A program made the translations under genes and the position numbers. A stretch of 64,000 nucleotides of DNA from Paenibacillus puerhi (lineage in GTDB: Bacteria; Bacillota; Bacilli; Paenibacillales; NBRC-103111): contig NZ_WUWM01000016.1 of the NCBI RefSeq assembly GCF_009846885.1, positions 62,001 to 126,000 of the forward strand, given 5' to 3'. The notes beneath the pieces were generated by a model. It did not search any database, had not been told where the DNA came from, and was given only the letters and a program-made list of their open reading frames with translations. Positions 9,166 to 18,399 of this stretch are shown here, piece by piece; the first letter of the stretch is position 1, and each line of letters begins with the position of its first letter.

Positions 9166-12100
9166 GTGACGAAAAATCAAGAATATTTGCAATCGCTGGT
9201 CCATCGATCGAGGGAGCTTCTGGATCATGAGGGTGAATTTTTCACGGAAGGTGCGAAGCTGGCACTGACGGACATGGTCGAGTCTGCCGTCTGTGTCTTA
9301 GAGGGAAAGGGACAGCTCCCCTTTACAAGAAACCGGCAATTTTATGCTCCGCGTGAAGAAGAAGATGTACTCTTTGCTACGAAAAGGTACACCAGGGCGC
9401 CCTCCTACAACGGTGAACAGGGATATCACGAATATGGTCTTGAGGCAGCTTTGGCTTGCTTTGAACAGCAGGATGTCCGGAACTGGGATGCGGACCAGCT
9501 GACTGGCCATGCAGGTATGATTATTGCTAAAGCAGAGGAGCTGCTTGCCTCGGCTGTCATCGGCAAAGAAGTGGGACATGTCGATGCGGCCGCTAAGGAT
9601 AACCTGCTTAAAGCCATTGACCGCTTAAGTTCGGCTGCTTCTCGAAAGGACGACCCGCAAGGAATGAGTGAGCTCGCGCTTGCTGTTGTAAACGGGTTTA
9701 ACTGTCTACGGGATTTTCGGCATTCGAGAATACTTCGGACAGAAATTGATCCTGCCTCCAACTTATATGTAACGCAGGAAGCCATGAAGAGAATCCAGTC
9801 GAACATAGCGAGGAGCCCTGTGCTTCAAGAGCTGGCTAGCCGTGTGAAAAGTATATCGGACCGATATAGTCTGTCCTACATAGAGAAGGCATCGGCCTTA
9901 ATCATGAAGGAACATGCGGATTACGAGGAGATCAATCGGCATTTTTATGTATGGAGCTCTACGGATAAAATTGTTAATTTTACTGTACCGGAGCAAGCGG
10001 TATCGGCAGAGCTTCACTTCCTTTTGCCATCTGAGGAGAATGAACAGGATGGTCTTGGGCATGTGTGGATTGACAATGTTGAAATTAGCTCGGCGCAGGG
10101 GGAAAGCCTGGACATTCGCAATAGCGGCTTTGAGAGAGGGGATAAAGGACCGCTTTACTGGAAGCCTGAAGCCCGAAAGGGCTGTCCCATCCTGAAGTGG
10201 GAAGGGACGTACCCTTATTCCGGAGGCGGAGAAAGAACGGATGTTTCTATAGATTCAAAAATGAACATGCGTTCGATTTATATCTGTAACCCTACATGCC
10301 ATGATGAGGGAGCGTGGACTTACACGGAGGACCTGTCCGTCGAAGCTGGAGGACGGTACACGTTAACCTTCGCCGCCAAGCTTGACGGAAAACTAAGGAA
10401 GGGCCTTCAAGCTGAGCTCGTTTTTAAAAATGCCGTCGGCATGGAAGTTGACCGGTTTATCTATTCCTTTAACCGGAAGTCGTCTCTCCCCAATTTTTGC
10501 TTCCTGCTAACCATGCAATGCGACTCGATTCAATATGCTTTTACCGGTGACATCACCTACGCACAGAAAGCGAAGCATCAGCTCTTGTACACGTTGAATG
10601 ACTTCTGTCAAGGGGCGGAGCATTGGCTCGTCACCAATCTGAGACCGCAGGGAAGTGATTCGTACGGAGCCGTACAGGGAGGCCGGATGCTATGCAGCGC
10701 GGCGACAACCTATTCCCTAATCAAATGCGCCGGCGTGTTCTCACCCGAGGAGAAGCAGCAATTCTATGCTCTCGTTCAGTATGTGCTGAGATACATGCTT
10801 GACCTCAGAGACCGTACGGAGCTGCTGCCCGAAGAAGCTGAGCATGGCTGCAGCAACTGGCAGACGGATATGTGTGTCGGGACGGCTTATATGATGCTCG
10901 TACTGGACGATTTCCCGCATCGGAAGGCGTGGCTTTATAATGCGCATAGGGTACTGGAAGCACAGCTGAAGCTGAACGTGAATCCGGATCATTCTTGGCC
11001 GGAGTCCATTCGCTACCATCATGCGGCGCTGGAGCGCTTCGCAGGGTATGCGAAAGTCGTTCAGCACATGATGGGTGAGGACTGGTTTTCTACTACGCCA
11101 CTCGCTGGTATGTTCGAATTCGCAGTGCAGACGCAAACACCGGCTTATCGTTATTTCGATAATCGGATTGCGACTCCGCCGTTTGGGGACCATGCACTAG
11201 GGGACGGCTCGGAGTTTGCGTACTTCAGTACTTATCTCGCCGATATTGCAAGGCTGGATAAGCCATTGGCCGATCGGATGTATCTCACCTGGCGCTGTGC
11301 GGGGTCACCCGTTCAAAGACTTTGGGGAGAAGCCATAGTGTTTAACAATTTTCTTAGTATCGCCGATGAGTACGAGCCTCGAGAGCAGCTTATGCTGGAA
11401 TCAACGGACAAGCTGAAGCAGTCCGGTATCTACATATTCAGAAAAGGCTTCGGCACGGAGAAGCAAAGCTATTTTTCCATCATGTCGAGTCCCGAGAAGA
11501 TTGGTCATGGTCATCTGGACCAGGGTTCTTTTATCCTCTACAAGGATTCAGTTCCTCTTGTCATGGATTCCGGAATCGAAGGGTATTTCAATAGCAGCAC
11601 AAGCTGGCACTTAAGCTCTTATTCCCATGCTTGCCTGCAGTTTTCTACCAAGCGGCAAGTCGTAGAAAAGGACGGCGGCGGGATGATTAATCTTACTGCC
11701 GGAACATACAGCCTTGAGCGGGGCTGGGTTGATGGGCCGAGCTCGAGTCGTGTTTTACATACCAGCGTGGGAGGCGAGCTGGAAAGCATCACCATCGAAA
11801 TTGTGAATCCGGAAAGCAGCGGCAGACACATTCGCAGGGTCTGGTACTTGCGTCAGCCTGACGTCTATGTCATTCAAGACCAGGTTGAGGAATTCCAAGG
11901 TGAGGTTCTGTTCAGTTTACCGGTCGCCTCCAAACGATCGATAATAGACGGGAAACGCATTTATTCCGAGGGAGTATACGATGTTGATTTGGAAACGATC
12001 TTCTTGGGTGACGTGAAACGAATTTGGCTCGAAAAGGGACGTTCCACCCCATTCTTCGATAGCGGACATCCGGAGGTAAGTATGATGGATTATATACGGG

Positions 12101-12261
12101 CAACGGCAGATGCCGAGCACGGCTTCTTGACTGTATTATATCCAAAACGAAGGGAGCAAGCTCCTATTCACGCCGTGTTGCAAGGACAAAGCTTATCCAT
12201 TGCGGTTGATGGAGACAGCTATACAATTCTTATTTTGGATAATAACTTAAAGGAGGCCTAA
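9166..12261 (+). CDS. large heparinase II/III-like polysaccharide lyase
   Basis: About 1031 residues from GTG 9166, chosen because GAGG stands 5 bases upstream. The frame stays open back to TTG 9076, so a 1061-residue form is possible but lacks a ribosome binding site. The middle and C-terminal parts resemble heparinase II/III-fold lyases: an alpha-helical toroid (~480-740, with YAFTGDITYAQKAKHQLLYTLNDF) and a C-terminal beta-sheet domain with the signature HGHLDQGSFILYKDSVPLVMDSG (His at ~780). Between N-terminal helices and the toroid is a beta-rich segment (~260-450) that reads like a carbohydrate-binding module. There is no signal peptide, so it is cytoplasmic. It would make the unsaturated ends that GH88 removes. 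The exact PL family is not clear. Confidence 0.8.
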   Translation: MTKNQEYLQSLVHRSRELLDHEGEFFTEGAKLALTDMVESAVCVLEGKGQLPFTRNRQFYAPREEEDVLFATKRYTRAPSYNGEQGYHEYGLEAALACFEQQDVRNWDADQLTGHAGMIIAKAEELLASAVIGKEVGHVDAAAKDNLLKAIDRLSSAASRKDDPQGMSELALAVVNGFNCLRDFRHSRILRTEIDPASNLYVTQEAMKRIQSNIARSPVLQELASRVKSISDRYSLSYIEKASALIMKEHADYEEINRHFYVWSSTDKIVNFTVPEQAVSAELHFLLPSEENEQDGLGHVWIDNVEISSAQGESLDIRNSGFERGDKGPLYWKPEARKGCPILKWEGTYPYSGGGERTDVSIDSKMNMRSIYICNPTCHDEGAWTYTEDLSVEAGGRYTLTFAAKLDGKLRKGLQAELVFKNAVGMEVDRFIYSFNRKSSLPNFCFLLTMQCDSIQYAFTGDITYAQKAKHQLLYTLNDFCQGAEHWLVTNLRPQGSDSYGAVQGGRMLCSAATTYSLIKCAGVFSPEEKQQFYALVQYVLRYMLDLRDRTELLPEEAEHGCSNWQTDMCVGTAYMMLVLDDFPHRKAWLYNAHRVLEAQLKLNVNPDHSWPESIRYHHAALERFAGYAKVVQHMMGEDWFSTTPLAGMFEFAVQTQTPAYRYFDNRIATPPFGDHALGDGSEFAYFSTYLADIARLDKPLADRMYLTWRCAGSPVQRLWGEAIVFNNFLSIADEYEPREQLMLESTDKLKQSGIYIFRKGFGTEKQSYFSIMSSPEKIGHGHLDQGSFILYKDSVPLVMDSGIEGYFNSSTSWHLSSYSHACLQFSTKRQVVEKDGGGMINLTAGTYSLERGWVDGPSSSRVLHTSVGGELESITIEIVNPESSGRHIRRVWYLRQPDVYVIQDQVEEFQGEVLFSLPVASKRSIIDGKRIYSEGVYDVDLETIFLGDVKRIWLEKGRSTPFFDSGHPEVSMMDYIRATADAEHGFLTVLYPKRREQAPIHAVLQGQSLSIAVDGDSYTILILDNNLKEA

Positions 12262-12264
12262 CAG

Positions 12265-14520
12265 ATGCCATCAACGGAGCAAACGAAGAAGGAAGACGGC
12301 TTAACCCTTTGGTATAGGCAGCCGGCCGCGGAGTGGAACGAAGCGCTGCCCATAGGGAACGGGCGGCTCGGCGCCATGGTGTTCGGGCAAGTAGAGAAGG
12401 AGCGTATCCAGCTTAATGAAGACTCGGTCTGGTATGGCGGGCCGCGAGATCGCAACAATCCGGATGCGCTGCCGAATCTACCCAGGATTCGGGAATTGAT
12501 CTTGGCCGGCAGGCTGAGAGAGGCTCAGGAGCTGGCTTCGCTGGCCTTGCCCGGCTTGCCTGAGTGTCAGCGGCATTATTTGCCTCTGGGGGACTTGCAG
12601 TTGTTCTTCCCGGGGACGGGACAGGAGGCTGCCGGTTACCGAAGAGTGCTGGATCTGAATCGAGGAACGGCAACGGTTTGTTATGAGCTTGATGGAGTCC
12701 GGTACTTTCGGGAAATGTTCGCAAGCTATCCTGATCAAGTCATGGTTATCAGGATCCGTGCGGATAAGCCGGGAAGCATTTCCTTGCAAGCGCGTTTTAA
12801 CCGGAATCGGTGGAAGTACCTGGAGCGGACCGACAAGTGGGGTCAAGATGGACTGGTTATGAGAGGAAACTGCGGGGGCGCAGGCGGGGGCGAGTTCGTT
12901 GCCGTCATGAAATCCGTCCAGGAAGGGGGCAGCGTACGTACGATCGGTGAGCACTTGGTAATCGAGCAGGCGGATCAAGTGACTTTGGTAATTGCAGGCG
13001 CAACCACCTTACGCTTTGATGATCCTGAGAAGGCAGGGAAGGAGATTGCTCTAGCGGCATCCGGCAGGGCCTATCCAGAACTGCTGGAGCGTCATCTCGT
13101 GGATTATAGTTCCTTATTCAGCAGGGTGGAGCTTAGCCTTGGCGGGGCTGATTCGTCAACTAGCTCATTACCAACGGACGAACGACTGGAGCTTGTGAAG
13201 CAAGGAAAGGACGATCCTGGACTTGTGGCCCTTTACTTCCAATTCGGAAGGTATCTTCTAATGTCCTCGAGTCGTCCCGGGTCTCTTCCTGCCAATCTTC
13301 AGGGGATTTGGAATGAAAGCTTTCTTCCTCCATGGGACAGCAAATTCACGATCAACATTAACACCCAGATGAACTATTGGCTGGCGGAGAACTGTAACTT
13401 GGCAGAGTGTCATCTTCCCTTGTTCGATATGATTGAAAAGATGCGTGAGCCGGGGCGAGTGTCGGCGCAGGTCATGTACGGCTGCCGCGGCTTCACGGCT
13501 CATCATAACACCGATGTGTGGGCGGATACAGCCCCTCAAGACACCTACTTGCCTGCTTCCTTCTGGCCAATGGGTGCGGCATGGTTATGCCTTCACCTTT
13601 GGGAGCATTACCGGTTTGGGCAAGATGAAGTGTTTCTTCGGGACGCTTACCCAACGATGAAAGAAGCTGCTCTTTTTCTGATGGATTATTTGATAGAAGG
13701 TTCGAATGGCCATTTGATTACCTGTCCGTCCGTATCTCCGGAGAATACCTATCTTCTCCCGAATGGAGAATCAGGAGTCATGTGTGCCGGGGCTTCCATG
13801 GACTTTCAGATTATCCATGCCTTAATCAGTGCGTGTATCGAAAGTGCGGAGATTCTTGACAGTGATGAGTTGTTACGTAAGGAATGGCAGGAAATATTGA
13901 CGCGGTTGCCGGCTCCGGCCATCGGCAAGCACGGACAAATTCAGGAGTGGATGGAGGATTACGAGGAGCTGGAGCCCGGTCATCGTCATATTTCCCACTT
14001 GTTCGGCTTGTATCCCGGAGAGCAGTTTACGGTGGAGGAGACGCCCGAATTTGCGGCTGCTGCCCGCGTAACGCTGGAACGCAGGCTGGCCAACGGCGGT
14101 GGACACACGGGGTGGAGTCGGGCTTGGATCATCAACTTCTGGGCCAGATTGCAGGATGCCAAGAAATCACGTGAGAATGTGATGGCTTTGCTTAGTCATT
14201 CCACCTTGCCGAATTTGTTCGACAACCATCCACCTTTCCAAATTGACGGTAACTTTGGGGGAACTGCAGGTATCGCGGAGATGCTCCTTCAAAGTCACTC
14301 GGGTGTCCTTCATCTGCTCCCGGCTTTGCCGGAGGAGTGGGCGAACGGTCATATACGCGGCTTAAGGGCTCGCGGCGGATATACAGTTCATATGGTCTGG
14401 AAGGATGGGAAGCTGCTTGAGGCCAGCATCACGGCATCGAAGAGCGGGATTTGTCGTATTCGAGTGGGGGAAACAGTAATAGAGCTTCAAGTGGAAGCAG
14501 GGAAGCGTTATACTTTATAG
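12265..14520 (+). CDS. GH95 alpha-L-fucosidase / alpha-L-galactosidase
   Basis: 751 residues, the normal length of cytoplasmic GH95 enzymes, which release alpha-1,2-L-fucose or alpha-L-galactose by inversion. The N-terminal beta domain opens with LWYRQPAAEWNEALPIGNGRLGAMVFG and QLNEDSVWYGGP, typical of the family. The catalytic (alpha/alpha)6 barrel carries INTQMNYWLAENCNL, HHNTDVW, the CPSVSPEN segment and DGNFGGTAGIAEMLLQS. It starts at ATG 12265, three bases after the lyase stop, with GGAGG overlapping the end of that gene, so the two are translated together. There is no signal peptide. It is the last gene of set 1. Confidence 0.9.
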   Translation: MPSTEQTKKEDGLTLWYRQPAAEWNEALPIGNGRLGAMVFGQVEKERIQLNEDSVWYGGPRDRNNPDALPNLPRIRELILAGRLREAQELASLALPGLPECQRHYLPLGDLQLFFPGTGQEAAGYRRVLDLNRGTATVCYELDGVRYFREMFASYPDQVMVIRIRADKPGSISLQARFNRNRWKYLERTDKWGQDGLVMRGNCGGAGGGEFVAVMKSVQEGGSVRTIGEHLVIEQADQVTLVIAGATTLRFDDPEKAGKEIALAASGRAYPELLERHLVDYSSLFSRVELSLGGADSSTSSLPTDERLELVKQGKDDPGLVALYFQFGRYLLMSSSRPGSLPANLQGIWNESFLPPWDSKFTININTQMNYWLAENCNLAECHLPLFDMIEKMREPGRVSAQVMYGCRGFTAHHNTDVWADTAPQDTYLPASFWPMGAAWLCLHLWEHYRFGQDEVFLRDAYPTMKEAALFLMDYLIEGSNGHLITCPSVSPENTYLLPNGESGVMCAGASMDFQIIHALISACIESAEILDSDELLRKEWQEILTRLPAPAIGKHGQIQEWMEDYEELEPGHRHISHLFGLYPGEQFTVEETPEFAAAARVTLERRLANGGGHTGWSRAWIINFWARLQDAKKSRENVMALLSHSTLPNLFDNHPPFQIDGNFGGTAGIAEMLLQSHSGVLHLLPALPEEWANGHIRGLRARGGYTVHMVWKDGKLLEASITASKSGICRIRVGETVIELQVEAGKRYTL

Positions 14521-14528
14521 ACAACTGT

Positions 14529-14557
14529 CGGAGCTATTTTATGGCTCCGATTTTTTA
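14529..14557 (+). terminator. intrinsic terminator after GH95 gene
   Basis: CGGAGC, a 9-base A/T loop, GCTCCG, then ATTTTTTATTT. It lies 9 bases after the stop of the fucosidase gene and closes set 1. Confidence 0.85.
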
Positions 14558-14631
14558 TTTGCAACGTTTTTAATATGGATTGATTTCGATAAGTTTCCGA
14601 CTGAAGTCGTGTTTTAGGCCGAGAGCTTTAT

Positions 14632-14880
14632 ATGACGCAAAATGTCGAGGAGAGGCTTCTTATCCAAGGCTTGTTGGTAAACATAAACGATGAATTGCCC
14701 GAAGCTTTTGGCTTAGATGAGGTCCTGTCCCTTCTCCAAATTCAGTACATCCTGTGGGGGCACAGTGCTTGCCGGAAACGTTCAAGAAAGAAGCCGGTTC
14801 CAACTTTACGGATGATGTCGTATCCCTTAGAATGAAGAAACCCAGCTCGAAGTTGGATGCTCTAATCCGAAAGCGCTTTC
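14632..14880 (+). pseudogene. decayed AraC-type regulator C-terminus
   Basis: Across at least one frameshift this stretch reads as pieces of the DNA-binding end of an AraC-type response regulator. In one frame NINDELPEAFGLDEVLSLLQI matches the usual YINEHL..DLSLLQIA helix. In another frame VHP..., TFKKEAGSNFTDDVVSLRMKK matches the YLSxLFKKETGxNFTDYLVxLRMxKA motif. Receiver and middle domains are absent. It therefore looks like the remnant of an older regulator between two carbohydrate gene sets, and is not an expressed protein. The call rests on motif resemblance by eye. Confidence 0.55.
14869..14880. promoter_or_regulatory. cre-like palindrome
   Basis: GAAAGCGCTTTC is a perfect 12-bp palindrome that matches the core of CcpA sites (WAANCGNTNW). 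It lies about 110 bases upstream of the second histidine kinase start and could mediate carbon catabolite repression of set 2. The outer T/A positions of the consensus are not met. Confidence 0.35.
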
Positions 14881-14992
14881 CATCTGCAAGACGACGAACC
14901 GCTCGGGGTTCTTGTCACGGGACTTGAGCAATGCGACATGTGCCACTTATATTTCCGGCAATCCCATAATAAACAATAGGAGACAACTTGCG

Positions 14993-16852
14993 ATGATGCA
15001 TTGGGCCAACTGGCGATTAAAAAATAAAATTGCCGCCGCCATATCCATTATGTTCTGCTTCAGCCTTATCGTGATCGGCACCTTGGTATATTACAAAATG
15101 GCAAAGGACTACGAACAACGGACGCTTAATTTAATGGATACCACGATCCGTCAGATGAATATAACGATGGATGTCCACATGCAGAATATCGAAAGATTAT
15201 CCGTGTCCATTCTAAGCGATCCCATCATACAAAGAGTTCTCAGAAAACCGTCGGAGCTCGGGGTGCAGGAAGATAACAACGAAATGAACTATCGAATGCT
15301 GCTGCTGTCTTCGCCGTGGCCTTATATCCAAGGGGTAAATATCTTCTCGGAAGACGGCCGGGTTTTCAATTTTTCTCGCGGTGATGATCTCGGGTCGAAG
15401 TTTTATGTCCGAGATGAGCCGTGGTACGATTTGATGTCAAGCACCAGCGCTCCCGTTCTGCTTTATATGCCGACGGGATCGGCATCCGCTTCGATTGCGA
15501 ATCCGGAGACGGTTTTTTCGTTAATTCGCCCGATCAACGATTTGGATACCGGGAAGCGTCTGGCATTCATGAAAATCGACTTGAAAACCGAGCTTTTTGG
15601 GTCCATTACCGTAAACAATTCGCAGTTGGATCAGCAATTAAAGATAAGGTACATCGTGCTGCAGGACCGGAACGTAATGTTTGACAGCCACCACCGACTG
15701 ACTGGACAGAAGCTGGATGATGCGGCGGTTCAGAGCTCTAACGGAAAGTCGGGTCTTATGGTGTGGGACGGGGAGCGATACATATACTCCGCCTTCGAAT
15801 CGTCAGGCACGCATTGGAAAACGGTATCCATCCTGCCGTATTCAGACTCGGTCAAGGAATCGGTAAAAATAAGAAACCTTCTGATAGGGCTCGGGATTTC
15901 CTTTCTCATCATCATCGCGGTAGTCTCCTATTATCTTGCCTCAAGAATGGTCCGGCCGTTATCCAAAGTTATGGTGACAATGAAACGGGTTGAGATGGGA
16001 GATTTTAAAGTGCGCTTATATGAGAGAGGCAACCGGGATGAGATCGGACAGCTTTCCCGCATTTTTAACATGATGCTGGAAAGTGTGGATCATCTGATTC
16101 ATCGGGTGTACCAGGCGGAGCTTCGGGAAAAAGATGCGCAGCTTCAGGCGCTCCAGGCGCAGATAAATCCACATATGCTGTTTAACACCTTGAATCTTAT
16201 GAAGGCGCTCTGCCGTAAGCGGGAAGTTCCGGATGTGGCGCTCATGGCCGAATCTTTAGCCGATTTGTTTCGTTATTGCCTGCAGGATTGGAAAAGAACG
16301 GTAACCTTGAGCGAAGAGATCGGGCATATCCGAAATTATATGCGCATTCAGGAACTGCGTTTTCCTAACAAATTGGAATTCCGCTGCCATGTGCCCGAGA
16401 CGTTGATGCGGTCCCAGGTTGTCCGGCTTTCCATCCAACCGTTAGTGGAAAATGCGGTGATTTACGGTGTCGAACAATCGTTGGACAGATGTAAGGTTGA
16501 AGTTACGGCACGGCACGGAAAGATCTGGAGCGAAGACGGGCAGCAAAGCATAGAAACGGTTGTCATCTCTGTTATGGACACGGGGCCGGGTATTCCGAAG
16601 GCGCGGCTGAAGAGGATCCGGCGCCACCTTGCGGGCAGCGGTGACGATCTTTCGGATGCGCCGGAAAAACTCGGCATCGGCCTTATGAATGTACAAAAGA
16701 GGCTGCAGCTGCTGTTTGGCACTACGTTTGGACTTCGCATTCAAAGCGCCTCGGGCATCGGGACAAGAGTTGTTTTAACGGTACCATATTCAGATTATAT
16801 CGTGGACATGGAGGGAAGGCAGAATAATGAATATTTTGGTAGCGGAAGATGA
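14993..16852 (+). CDS. sensor histidine kinase, YesM family (second pair)
   Basis: 619 residues from ATG 14993, chosen because AGGAGA lies 9 bases upstream. The frame is open further back to 14912 but without a ribosome binding site. TM1 is at ~13-35 (FCFSLIVIGTLVYY), followed by an extracytoplasmic sensor domain, TM2 near 300-320, HAMP, and a LytS/YesM-type kinase domain with the phosphoacceptor box QAQINPHMLFNTLN at about residue 388-400 (HMLF where most relatives have HFLY). N and G boxes are PLVENAVIYGVE and MDTGPGIP. It overlaps the response regulator gene by 26 bases, so the two are translationally coupled. Confidence 0.9.
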   Translation: MMHWANWRLKNKIAAAISIMFCFSLIVIGTLVYYKMAKDYEQRTLNLMDTTIRQMNITMDVHMQNIERLSVSILSDPIIQRVLRKPSELGVQEDNNEMNYRMLLLSSPWPYIQGVNIFSEDGRVFNFSRGDDLGSKFYVRDEPWYDLMSSTSAPVLLYMPTGSASASIANPETVFSLIRPINDLDTGKRLAFMKIDLKTELFGSITVNNSQLDQQLKIRYIVLQDRNVMFDSHHRLTGQKLDDAAVQSSNGKSGLMVWDGERYIYSAFESSGTHWKTVSILPYSDSVKESVKIRNLLIGLGISFLIIIAVVSYYLASRMVRPLSKVMVTMKRVEMGDFKVRLYERGNRDEIGQLSRIFNMMLESVDHLIHRVYQAELREKDAQLQALQAQINPHMLFNTLNLMKALCRKREVPDVALMAESLADLFRYCLQDWKRTVTLSEEIGHIRNYMRIQELRFPNKLEFRCHVPETLMRSQVVRLSIQPLVENAVIYGVEQSLDRCKVEVTARHGKIWSEDGQQSIETVVISVMDTGPGIPKARLKRIRRHLAGSGDDLSDAPEKLGIGLMNVQKRLQLLFGTTFGLRIQSASGIGTRVVLTVPYSDYIVDMEGRQNNEYFGSGR

Positions 16853-18350
16853 ACTGATAGCCTTGGAGGAAATCGAATACATGCTTCAGGCGTATAAGGA
16901 CCGCCATTCCGTTTATACTGCTCAAAACGCCTTTAAGATTTTGGAACGATGCCGGGAAGTTCGGCCCGACGTTCTCATTACCGATATTCGGATGCCCCAA
17001 ATGGACGGGCTGGAGCTGATCGGAGCCTTAAAGCGGCAATTTCCCGACATGGCGGCGATCATCATAAGCGGCTATGACGATTTCACCTATGCCCGCAAAG
17101 GAATGCAGCTCGGCGTAAAAGAGTATTTGCTTAAACCGCTTAAAGATAGCGCTCTTCATCAGGCAGTGGATAAAGCGATTTGCGAGCTTCAGGAGGAAAT
17201 GGCGAAGAAACAGAAGCTAAGCGATTGGACATTGATCAGAGAGCTGCTTGGACAAGCAAGCGATGCGTCGGAAAATTTGGCAGGCGAGCCATGCGGCATG
17301 GTGATGTCCTTTTTGGGGAATGAAGGTAGCTCCGAGGTATGGGATCCTGATCTGCAAATTCAAGCCGGCGACATGGAGGGGCTTCCTTCCAAAACCCGCA
17401 TCGTATACCCCGATTCCAAAAGACAATGCGTGATTGTACCGTGTCGGTCTAACGATGCCATCGTCCATCAGCTTGGCGGCTGGGCGAGAAAAATCCATGA
17501 GGCGGCCTTGCGCCGAGCCAGCACTTCCGTTCATACAACTTCGTTCATCAAGGAAAGCGACGAGACTTTTCATTCTGCCTATGCGTCGGGAGTTCAGAGA
17601 ATCGAACAGCAACTGAGGCTCGATTCCAGTACGATCACGGACGTTTATTCCCGGCACACTCATCCTGATCTCACGCGAACGTGGGAGAAGGTAAGAATGC
17701 TCGAAATTTACTTAACCAAAAGAGAACTGCAAAAAGTCAGGCCCGAAATCGACAATATGATAAATGAGCTGAGGATCCGCCAGCTGACCGTAAAAGAGCT
17801 AGTGATCTTCATAACGGATATGCTCACTGCCTTGCAGTACAATTTGACTCAGTCTCTTAGCAAAAAAATTGCAGAGGTTGACGACATTACAGCGTCTATC
17901 AAAAAAATGACATCCTACACCGAGCTGGGAGATTGGCTTCATCAGCAATTGTTTGAGTACTTGAATAAACTCGGAACGAACAATCTGGATGCGAGGGAGC
18001 TCGTGCAAATGCTGATGCATCAAGTCAAACATAGCTTTGAAGCGCCTGATTCCCTACAGCAATTCGCCAAGGAGCATCATGTGAGCTCCGGCTATTTGTC
18101 CAGAATGTTCAAAACGGTACTTGGCATCAATTTCTCCGACTATTTGCTTGAGATCCGTATGGAACGGGCCAGGTCTCTGCTCGATATCGGAACGCTGAGC
18201 CTTGCGGAAGTGAGTCATCGCGTCGGTTATGACGATCCCAAGTATTTCAGCCAATTGTTTAAGAAAAACTTCGGGATAACTCCCAGCGAGTACGGCAAAC
18301 AGAAAAAAAATCCCCCCGTATCGGAAAAAAATTATAACGTCAACCTATGA
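16827..18350 (+). CDS. response regulator, AraC family (second pair)
   Basis: 507 residues. The receiver domain has the acidic pair in VAEDE, phosphoacceptor Asp53 (ITDIRMPQMDG) and EYLLKPLK. The C-terminal AraC-type double helix-turn-helix spans ~405-500 (HHVSSGYLSRMFKTVLGINFSDYLLEIRMERA, ending GITPSEYGKQKK). ATG 16827 lies inside the end of the kinase gene with GGAGGGAAGG upstream. It is directly followed by the MsmE-type importer genes and the rhamnosidase, which it probably controls. Confidence 0.92.
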   Translation: MNILVAEDELIALEEIEYMLQAYKDRHSVYTAQNAFKILERCREVRPDVLITDIRMPQMDGLELIGALKRQFPDMAAIIISGYDDFTYARKGMQLGVKEYLLKPLKDSALHQAVDKAICELQEEMAKKQKLSDWTLIRELLGQASDASENLAGEPCGMVMSFLGNEGSSEVWDPDLQIQAGDMEGLPSKTRIVYPDSKRQCVIVPCRSNDAIVHQLGGWARKIHEAALRRASTSVHTTSFIKESDETFHSAYASGVQRIEQQLRLDSSTITDVYSRHTHPDLTRTWEKVRMLEIYLTKRELQKVRPEIDNMINELRIRQLTVKELVIFITDMLTALQYNLTQSLSKKIAEVDDITASIKKMTSYTELGDWLHQQLFEYLNKLGTNNLDARELVQMLMHQVKHSFEAPDSLQQFAKEHHVSSGYLSRMFKTVLGINFSDYLLEIRMERARSLLDIGTLSLAEVSHRVGYDDPKYFSQLFKKNFGITPSEYGKQKKNPPVSEKNYNVNL

Positions 18351-18399
18351 AGATATCTTTAAAATAAGAGATGTGTTAAAGACAAAAGGGGAGGTTAAC

